From Deltaproteobacteria bacterium (GTDB lineage: Bacteria > Bdellovibrionota > UBA1018), in contig JACQAU010000055.1 in NCBI GenBank assembly GCA_016194835.1, positions 1-12,799 on the forward strand: a DNA stretch of 12,799 nt, written 5' to 3'. A model generated the notes under the pieces. It saw nothing but the letters and a program-made list of their open reading frames with translations, ran no database searches and had not been told where the DNA came from. A program made the position numbers and the translations under genes. Numbering within the stretch: position 1 is the first letter of the stretch; each line of letters opens with the position of its first letter. This document shows, piece by piece, positions 1-5,485 of the stretch.

Positions 1-267
1 CTAGCAGCACTTTCGGTAGTGCAAAAAGATCTTGCGCTATTGCCTGAAGAATCACGTATCTTAGTTCGTGGTGCGATAGATAGAATACGAAATATAGCTA
101 ATAATTTAAATGTGCTCATATTCAACTCCAAACCTGCCTTTACATCTCATTCCTGTTATTTCGCTTACATACGTGCATTTTTGGCCACACTCCGAAGCTC
201 TGTTTTCGAACTAGCAAAAGTATCTCGTCTGATCTTTGGTGCAATAAAAGAAGAAAAAAAAGCTTAA
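1..267 (+). pseudogene. C-terminal remnant of a probable sensor histidine kinase (DHp region only)
   Basis: The reading frame is open from the first base of the window and stops with TAA at 265-267, so the gene starts upstream; the GTG at 19 is unlikely to be its real start. The first ~35 residues (LAALSVVQ, then LPEESRILVRGAIDRIRNIA) resemble the stretch that follows the H-box (HDIRSPLAAL type) in the dimerisation/phosphotransfer helices of some sensor histidine kinases. From about residue 37 the sequence changes to a Phe/Ser/Ala-rich stretch unlike the usual second helix. The frame then ends after ~88 residues, with no N-, G1- or G2-box of the HATPase_c domain. What I see is an open frame and helical character; the histidine-kinase assignment is from memory of the family. 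I infer a truncated or frameshifted kinase. A small intact protein of another family is possible. Confidence 0.4.
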
Positions 268-310
268 AAAATGCTAACTAGTCAGCAGTTTCTAGAGTTC
301 AAAGAAACTC

Positions 311-339
311 TGTGTCTGTGAGCGGTGTCTGTGTCTGTG
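311..339. repeat. Two direct copies of TGTGTCTGTG
   Basis: The 10-base word TGTGTCTGTG occurs at 311-320 and again at 330-339, separated by nine bases. The second copy is extended by a further TGTCTG phase upstream. It is low-complexity and may simply reflect slippage in the spacer. Confidence 0.7.
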
Positions 340-361
340 CCAGATGACAGTGCCGGATTAC

Positions 362-397
362 AGTCTGCCAGTTTGCCTGAATGCCAGACTAATTTTC
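362..397 (+). terminator. Weak candidate terminator stem between converging genes
   Basis: AGTCTG at 362-367 can pair with CAGACT at 385-390 across a 17-nt loop, followed on the + strand by AATTTT. The stem is short, the loop long and the T run only four bases, so this is a weak candidate terminator for the left-hand gene. Confidence 0.2.
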
Positions 398-403
398 AGA
401 TCC

Positions 404-3238
404 TCAATTTCTCAATAAGCCTAGCATTTCTCCAGTGATTGAAGCTTTGGCCTCTAACAGTTCTTTAGGATGACAAGAGGCTAAAAGCTCGCCTCCTGTA
501 TCTCCTCCGCTTGGACCTAAATCAATAACCCAGTCTGCTTGGGCAATTACATCTAAGTTGTGTTCAATCATCAATATACTGTTTTTCCTTTCAATTAGGT
601 CTTGTATGACCAGCAGTAATTTTTTTATATCCTCAGAATGTAAACCTGTTGTTGGTTCGTCAAAAATATAAAGCAGGTTTTTTCTTTCTTCTTGATCTAA
701 TGCTCTCGCAATCTTTAGTCTCTGGGCTTCACCGCCTGATAAAGTGGTGGATGATTGACCGAGTTGCAAATATCCTAAACCAACACTTCTTAATATATTT
801 AATTTTCTTTGTAAGATTGGATTGTCTCTAAAAATGTCAAAAGCTTCGTTTACTGTAGTCTGTAAAAGTTCGTGTATGTTTTTACCTCGACAAGTAATTT
901 CTAAAATATTTTTTTGAAATCTTTTTCCATCGCATTCTTCACATGGTAGTTTGATTTCTGCCATAAAGTGCATGTCTACTGAGATCTCCCCTTCACCTTT
1001 GCAACTTGGACAACGACCTCCATCTACATTAAAAGAAAAATGCTGGGTGTTGTAGCCTCGTTTTACGGATATAGTCTGGTTTGCAAAAAGTCGTCTAAAC
1101 TCATCCCATGTTTTCATATAAGTGACAGGATTGGAACGAGAGCTTTTTCCGATTGGTGATTGGTCCAGCAAAACAACACCCCCAAGATTTTCTGCGCCAT
1201 ACAAGTAATCAAAAGCACCTGTTTTTTCTGTAGAACGATAAAAAATTTTTGCTAGGGCATTATAGAGCGTCTTATGAACTAAAGTACTTTTGCCGGAGCC
1301 CGAAACACCTGTGACTACAATAAAACGATCCAATGGAAATTCGACTGTTAAGTTTTTCAGATTGTTTTCTCTGCAGCCTGTGATATTTATTGAGTGTAGG
1401 TGTTTTGGGCGTGGTGGAAGTGTTCTTTTTAACTCAAAAGTCCGTGACAGGTATTTTCCTGTGAGCGAGGCGGGTATGTCAATGAGATCCTGAAATGACC
1501 CCTGAGCAATTAGCTCGCCACCATTTTTACCAGCACCAGGTCCAAGCTCAATCAAATGATCACTTTGCCGCATGACTTCTAAATCGTGTTCTACTACCAC
1601 CACGGTATTTCCCTGATCCCTGAGCCTGTGTAAGATTTTTATAAGTTTTTCAGTATCCGCAGCATGGAGCCCAATGGATGGTTCGTCTAGGACATAAAGA
1701 GTACCACAGAGGCCATTTCCTAGTTGTGTAGCTATATTAATCCTCTGAAATTCTCCTCCCGCTAGGGTTTTTGTTAATCTCGCAAGTGTTAAGTAGCCTA
1801 CTCCAACTTCTTCAAGAAATTCGAGTCTTTTTATGATTTGTAAAAATATTTCTAGGGTTAATTTTTTTTCATATGGTGTTAGTATTAAAATTTTTAGCCA
1901 TGTAAGACATTGTGTGACAGTAAAGTTTGCAATTTCTGCTATATTATTATTATTAATCTTGATAGCTAAAACATCCGCGTTTAATCGTGAACCCTTGCAA
2001 TGCGTGCAAAGATTTTGACTTTGATATCGTCTAATGAAAACTCGAACATGGAGTTTGTATTTCCATTTCTTAAGTTCTTCGAAGCATTGTTTAATGCCCA
2101 AAAAAGTATTATTAAGTCCTTTATTTTTTGGGTCACCTTCCCATATTAGTTTTTTTTGATTAGGCGTTAGCTCTGAGTAGCGTTTGCCAATAGAAATCCC
2201 TAGTTTTTCAGCAAAATGAAATAAGTTTTCTTGCCAGTCTGATAAAAAAGGTTTTGCAAGCGGATCAATTGCGCCGTTTTTTAAAGTTTTTGTTGGTTCA
2301 GGAACTACAAGAGATTCATCTAAATCCAAGGTATAGCCAAATCCACTACACTGGGCGCATGCACCTAATGGATTATTAAATGAAAATAAATCAGGATTTG
2401 GGATTTGATATTCTTTGCCGCATTCTACGCAGGCAAATCTTGCGTCAAATATTTTCTCTTCTTGTGTGTCTAGATCGTAAAATAGAATTTTTCCCTTACC
2501 AATTGCCAAAGCTTGTTCGATTGCGTCTAAAACTCTTGAGCGTATGTCTTTATTGTTTTCAGAGGTTATTTTAAGTCGATCAACAACTATGTGTAGTATT
2601 GAATCTGGATTGATGTTTTTTACAAATTTTGCTGATATGTTTTCGATGAGACAAATTTCGCCTTTGCCGTGTTTGTCTTTAATGAAAATTCGAGAAAACC
2701 CCTGTTCTTTTAAAATTTCAAAAACAGAGTCATAAAGATGTTTTGTAGTGGATTTTTTTGTTGATTTGGCTTTTGTTTTTTCTATTAGTAATGGAGCCAA
2801 TACGAGTGCCTTTCGGTCTGGAAGCCACTTGAGTGTCTGTTCCAGGATGTTTTGAGATTCTAATTTTTGGACAGTGCCTCCACAAATTTGACAGATTGTT
2901 TTTCCTATTTTTGCAAACAATAATCTAAAATAATCGATAATTTCTGTTTGTGTGCCAACTGTGCTGCGTGAATTAACAACATGATTTTTTTGTTCAAGTG
3001 CAATTGAGGGAGAAATATTTTCTATTTGATCTACATCTGGTTTTGGCATTTTTTGTAAAAATTGACGAGTATAAGTAGACAGGCTTTCGATAAAGCGTCT
3101 TTGTCCTTCTGCGTAAAGAGTGTCAAAAGCCAAAACTCCGGTGATTACGGTCATTTTTCGGCTTGGGATTTCGAGGCTAATATTTTTTAAATTGTTTTGT
3201 TTAGCGTTAATAATGCGTATTGGTGGTTTTGATTGCAT
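404..3238 (-). CDS. uvrA: UvrA, excinuclease ABC subunit A, lacking the first Walker A motif
   Basis: UvrA is the dimeric ABC-type ATPase that finds bulky DNA lesions and loads UvrB in nucleotide excision repair. At 944 residues it matches the usual ~940. The ATG start is followed by the typical UvrA opening (NLKNISLEIP). Zinc modules are intact: C270/C273 with C294/C297, a further CxxC in NLCTHCKGSRL, and C743/C746 with C766/C769. The first Q-loop region (NSRSTVGTQTEI), the first Walker B (YVLDEPSIGLH) and the second nucleotide-binding domain (SGSGKST 646-652 with K650, LSGGEAQR with S834, FDEPTTGLH) are all present. Two oddities stand out. In domain 1, residues TGV(35) run straight into LAFDTLYAEGQ, omitting the seven P-loop residues normally between them. 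The first signature reads LAGGEFQR, with Ala493 where Ser is usual. No clear Shine-Dalgarno precedes the ATG. It is divergent from the 104-residue gene. It may be a paralogue beside a normal uvrA, or a true UvrA with one ATP site lost. Confidence 0.96.
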   Translation of the reverse strand: MQSKPPIRIINAKQNNLKNISLEIPSRKMTVITGVLAFDTLYAEGQRRFIESLSTYTRQFLQKMPKPDVDQIENISPSIALEQKNHVVNSRSTVGTQTEIIDYFRLLFAKIGKTICQICGGTVQKLESQNILEQTLKWLPDRKALVLAPLLIEKTKAKSTKKSTTKHLYDSVFEILKEQGFSRIFIKDKHGKGEICLIENISAKFVKNINPDSILHIVVDRLKITSENNKDIRSRVLDAIEQALAIGKGKILFYDLDTQEEKIFDARFACVECGKEYQIPNPDLFSFNNPLGACAQCSGFGYTLDLDESLVVPEPTKTLKNGAIDPLAKPFLSDWQENLFHFAEKLGISIGKRYSELTPNQKKLIWEGDPKNKGLNNTFLGIKQCFEELKKWKYKLHVRVFIRRYQSQNLCTHCKGSRLNADVLAIKINNNNIAEIANFTVTQCLTWLKILILTPYEKKLTLEIFLQIIKRLEFLEEVGVGYLTLARLTKTLAGGEFQRINIATQLGNGLCGTLYVLDEPSIGLHAADTEKLIKILHRLRDQGNTVVVVEHDLEVMRQSDHLIELGPGAGKNGGELIAQGSFQDLIDIPASLTGKYLSRTFELKRTLPPRPKHLHSINITGCRENNLKNLTVEFPLDRFIVVTGVSGSGKSTLVHKTLYNALAKIFYRSTEKTGAFDYLYGAENLGGVVLLDQSPIGKSSRSNPVTYMKTWDEFRRLFANQTISVKRGYNTQHFSFNVDGGRCPSCKGEGEISVDMHFMAEIKLPCEECDGKRFQKNILEITCRGKNIHELLQTTVNEAFDIFRDNPILQRKLNILRSVGLGYLQLGQSSTTLSGGEAQRLKIARALDQEERKNLLYIFDEPTTGLHSEDIKKLLLVIQDLIERKNSILMIEHNLDVIAQADWVIDLGPSGGDTGGELLASCHPKELLEAKASITGEMLGLLRN

Positions 3239-3292
3239 ATATTATTGTGACTATGGCAATGAACAGAGGTGGTGTCACTGTTTTTTACACTG

Positions 3293-3316
3293 ACTAAAAG
3301 TTATACACATTTTAGT
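3293..3316. promoter_or_regulatory. Inverted repeat ACTAAAA-N10-TTTTAGT upstream of uvrA, possible operator
   Basis: A perfect 7-bp inverted repeat (3293-3299 and 3310-3316) with a 10-base centre lies 55-78 bases upstream of the uvrA start, in the divergent intergenic region. The centre read on the - strand contains TATAAC, which could be a -10 element, though I see no good -35. The symmetry and position suit a repressor site. It does not match the E. coli-type LexA box, and the regulator is unknown. Confidence 0.35.
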
Positions 3317-3333
3317 GGCCTTTTTTAGGCATC

Positions 3334-3345
3334 AAATTATAATTT
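3334..3345. promoter_or_regulatory. Palindrome AAATTATAATTT, possible back-to-back -10 elements
   Basis: This 12-bp perfect palindrome places TATAAT on both strands (3338-3343 on +, 3341-3336 on -). It lies between the divergent uvrA and the gene at 3498. It could hold overlapping -10 boxes for both directions, but neither side has a convincing -35 at 16-18 bases. The rest of the 259-base region shows nothing further I can name. Confidence 0.25.
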
Positions 3346-3484
3346 CCTTTTAATTTCAAGTAGTTATTAAAAACCAGGGATTGGCATCTATCTTGCTGAT
3401 ACATCTTGGCGCATTTGTGAAACATAGGAGTGTTCGCAGATTGGTATGTAGAGCAAAAGAGGGGTAGAGAGTAGATAGTTTTGA

Positions 3485-3490
3485 GAAAGG
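3485..3490 (+). promoter_or_regulatory. Ribosome-binding site of the 104-residue membrane protein gene
   Basis: GAAAGG ends seven bases before the ATG at 3498. It is one of only two clear Shine-Dalgarno sequences in the window, and it supports this start. Confidence 0.6.
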
Positions 3491-3497
3491 GTGCAAA

Positions 3498-3812
3498 ATG
3501 CAAGAAAGAGTTTTAAAAATAAGTTGGTTCATATGTGGAGCACTAATTGGGATTTTAACGGTGGCTTTTGCTTTAGGATCAGTGCCTAAGGGCAGTAAAA
3601 TAACAAATGACACCGTACTGTATCAGAATTTATCTGAAATCCAAGCCAGACGTGAACTAGAACCCAATTTTGATAATGATTTGAGTCGTCTTGCTCACTT
3701 AGAAGACAGGTATCAAGAAAAACTACCTTCGTTAAAAGATCATCCTAGTCTTCGAGAACCACTCAAGCGTGTATCAAAGCAAAAGTATAGGTATGCTGGC
3801 AAAAAGAGATAA
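3498..3812 (+). CDS. Small hypothetical single-pass membrane or exported protein (104 aa)
   Basis: The family is not recognised. Residues ~8-27 form one hydrophobic segment (ISWFICGALIGILTVAFALG) after a short charged N-terminus. It could be an uncleaved membrane anchor or a signal peptide. The remaining ~75 residues are polar, with many acidic and basic residues and a strongly basic tail (ending RYAGKKR), and have no recognisable motif. The ATG start is supported by GAAAGG seven bases upstream. The gene is divergent from uvrA and converges on the LamG relic, with only 12 bases between the two stop codons. The coding call rests on the ribosome-binding site, the credible membrane segment and the absence of a better frame on either strand. 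Confidence 0.7.
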   Translation: MQERVLKISWFICGALIGILTVAFALGSVPKGSKITNDTVLYQNLSEIQARRELEPNFDNDLSRLAHLEDRYQEKLPSLKDHPSLREPLKRVSKQKYRYAGKKR

Positions 3813-3824
3813 AAAATTGCAGTT

Positions 3825-4697
3825 TTATGTGGAATTTACAAGCGTTCCGTTTAAGTAAATCTTTATATAGTTACCATCATAAGTGATAGCTACGTGATAC
3901 CAGGTGTCTGGAGATAAACTTAAAGTTGCTGTTTGAGCATCATTACCGTAGCCTTGAAAATATAGAGTGTCATAATAATATGCCAACTGAAAATATGCAC
4001 TCGCTCCATAGGTTCCATGGCTAATAATTGTTCCAATTTGACTTGTAGTGCTTGGGTTAATAAATGCTGTAAATGTTTTGGCTGATGCTCCAGTGATTCC
4101 GATGTTTGCTGCTGTTTTTACATACTGAGATAAAGAGCTATCAAAAGATATTCCTCTTGTACTGTTTATGCCTGTTGCAACCGATGTAGGGCCATTAAAA
4201 GTGGTAGCAGATTTTACAGTTGTGGTGATAGAATCTAGTACTGCTTTTGATGTTCCGTTATAACTTGTTTCATTAAAGCGATAATAATGGACAGGGCTTG
4301 AGCTAATAATGACATTGAATGGATCTGATACTGCTGAAGTTAGGCCGCTGGCCGTTAACGAGAGTGTGTAACCGCTTCCGGCTATATCTACGCTAGGATT
4401 ATAAAAACGAGCCATTCCGCCTGTGGATTGTATGGTCGACATCCAAGAAGTTGTAAGCGTGGCTCCTGTTCCAGGCCCATCAACTAATGACATAGTGATT
4501 GAGTTAGAGGCATTACCTTTGATATTGCCATAGTAATCTGTGACATAAACATTTACTGACTTGCTATTTGGAACGCCAGCAATCCAGTCATCTGTAGGCA
4601 AGCTGCTAATTACAAGTTTATTTGCTGCAGCGGCTGTTATATAAAAACGATTACTAATAGCTGACCCAACCCCTGTGGCTAAACATCCACCTTTGAA
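3825..4697 (-). pseudogene. Fragment of a large surface protein (Ig-like repeats plus truncated LamG domain)
   Basis: The frame is open from just after an in-frame TAA at 4700-4698 to the stop at 3827-3825, with no in-frame ATG near its beginning; the first usable start is a TTG at 4601 inside a domain. The first residues (ATGVGSAISNRFYIT) match the end of an Ig-like repeat. A complete repeat follows (KLVISSLP ... VYVTDYYGN ... SGYTLSLTASGLTSAVSDPFNV), resembling bacterial repeats of large adhesins. Then comes a LamG/concanavalin-like lectin domain, from VHYYRFNE through WYHVAITYDGNYIKIYLNGT. The frame stops right after LNGTLVNST, where such domains normally continue with more strands. There is no signal peptide or anchor. 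I infer a relic or silent cassette broken at both ends. A short expressed protein starting at TTG 4601 cannot be excluded. Confidence 0.6.
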
Positions 4698-4702
4698 TTA
4701 CC

Positions 4703-4708
4703 GAAGGT
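4703..4708 (+). promoter_or_regulatory. Ribosome-binding site of the Hpt-CheW gene, favouring a TTG start
   Basis: GAAGGT lies five bases before TTG at 4714 and eleven before the in-frame ATG at 4720. The spacing favours TTG. The choice changes only two residues. The site abuts the broken end of the surface-protein fragment. Confidence 0.45.
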
Positions 4709-4713
4709 AAGTA

Positions 4714-5460
4714 TTGATCATGCTAAAAAAAAATGCTGAAATACTGCGTTCGTTTTTAATAGACGCTGATCGTCTTTGGTATGAAGGCGACCAATATGTC
4801 AAAAAATTGGCTAAAATAAAACAAATACACCCGCAAGCTTTGCTTAGTTTTTTTCAGATTATTCACTCACTAAAAGGAACTGCAAGTATGATCCCTGATG
4901 CTAGGTCAATAGTACAAGTGCTGCAAAGGTTAGAGGCTACACTTTCTTGCCAATCTTCTGAAAAATCGTCTCAGTCATTGCTGTGGTTAGATAGAGATGA
5001 CGTGAATTTTCCGTCACTGGATTCTTTTAGTAATGACTTCACTAAAAACATGTATAAATCCTATAAACAAACTATAAAAGAGCCATTTTTTTGTCAGACT
5101 TTGTCAGATCGGGGATTGCTTGTTGCAATGGTTGCAAATAAAGAAGAATTTCTTTCATGGTTTCCGTTAAGTAATGTAAAATTCGTTATTACACAAATGG
5201 AAATTGCAGGTAGGCAAATTATGAACATTAATGGCGCCTGGGTGCCTGTAATTGGAGAATTATATCCAGGCACGGAGCCTTGTGCGTTTGGAATTTGTGT
5301 TTGTTTTCATACTGGTATTGCTATTATTTTAGTCCAAAGTATTGTAGGACTATGCTCTTGGGGGCAAGCACAGGAAAGAGAAATACTGCTAGGTCTAAAT
5401 TTATTTGAAGATAAACAAAAAAATCACTCGGAAAAAAATACCTATTTAAAAACTTTGTAA
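4714..5460 (+). CDS. Hpt domain + CheW-like domain protein without a kinase domain (CheA-like)
   Basis: Residues ~10-80 form a helical histidine-phosphotransfer domain with the motif HSLKGTAS; His51 (codon 4864-4866) is the expected phospho-acceptor, like the P1 domain of CheA. Residues ~133-216 resemble a CheW/CheA-P5 fold: LLVAMV and PLSNVKFVI, then INGAWVPVIGEL in place of the CheW RGxxxPVxxL motif, then a hydrophobic strand pair before VGLC. The CheA dimerisation (P3) and ATPase (P4) domains, which would lie between them, are absent; only ~50 residues of linker remain, and the protein has 248 residues where CheA has ~650 or more. It could receive phosphate from another kinase and dock on chemoreceptor arrays, or be a CheA shortened by internal deletion. 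It heads a three-gene run, 25 bases before the coiled-coil gene. The Hpt call is firm on the motif; the CheW call is by pattern only. Confidence 0.65.
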   Translation: MIMLKKNAEILRSFLIDADRLWYEGDQYVKKLAKIKQIHPQALLSFFQIIHSLKGTASMIPDARSIVQVLQRLEATLSCQSSEKSSQSLLWLDRDDVNFPSLDSFSNDFTKNMYKSYKQTIKEPFFCQTLSDRGLLVAMVANKEEFLSWFPLSNVKFVITQMEIAGRQIMNINGAWVPVIGELYPGTEPCAFGICVCFHTGIAIILVQSIVGLCSWGQAQEREILLGLNLFEDKQKNHSEKNTYLKTL

Positions 5461-5485
5461 TTGCTGCAAAATAATAGTTAAGTAT

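Larger units (their letters stand above)
268..403. other. Convergent intergenic spacer with small direct and inverted repeats
   Basis: The spacer lies between the stop of the left-hand + strand gene and the stop of uvrA on the - strand. It holds a near-palindrome around ACTAGT at 273-286, a 6-bp hairpin (AGAGTT 294-299 / AACTCT 306-311, 6-nt loop), two copies of TGTGTCTGTG (311-320 and 330-339) and a 6-bp inverted repeat (362-367 / 385-390). No coding potential is seen. It probably contains transcription-termination structures for the two converging genes, but none is a classic GC-rich stem with a long T tract. Confidence 0.5.

Noticed and set aside
311..339. Possible CRISPR-like direct repeats
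   Set aside because: There are only two copies of a 10-base low-complexity word nine bases apart, with no array and no cas genes.
3099..3238. A simple sequencing frameshift as the cause of the missing UvrA P-loop
   Set aside because: The frame is correct on both sides and the missing length is a clean multiple of three, so single-base errors cannot explain it. A 21-bp assembly deletion remains possible and is noted in the finding.
3312..3613. Two overlapping - strand open frames in the uvrA upstream region
   Set aside because: They overlap each other and the start of the 104-residue gene, which has a ribosome-binding site. Their products show no domain or membrane pattern of a real protein.
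4602..4697. Extension of the surface-protein frame upstream as a normal gene start
   Set aside because: The extension is open and encodes the end of an Ig-like repeat, but it contains no ATG or signal peptide and is closed by an in-frame stop at 4700-4698. It was therefore treated as part of a truncated fragment.
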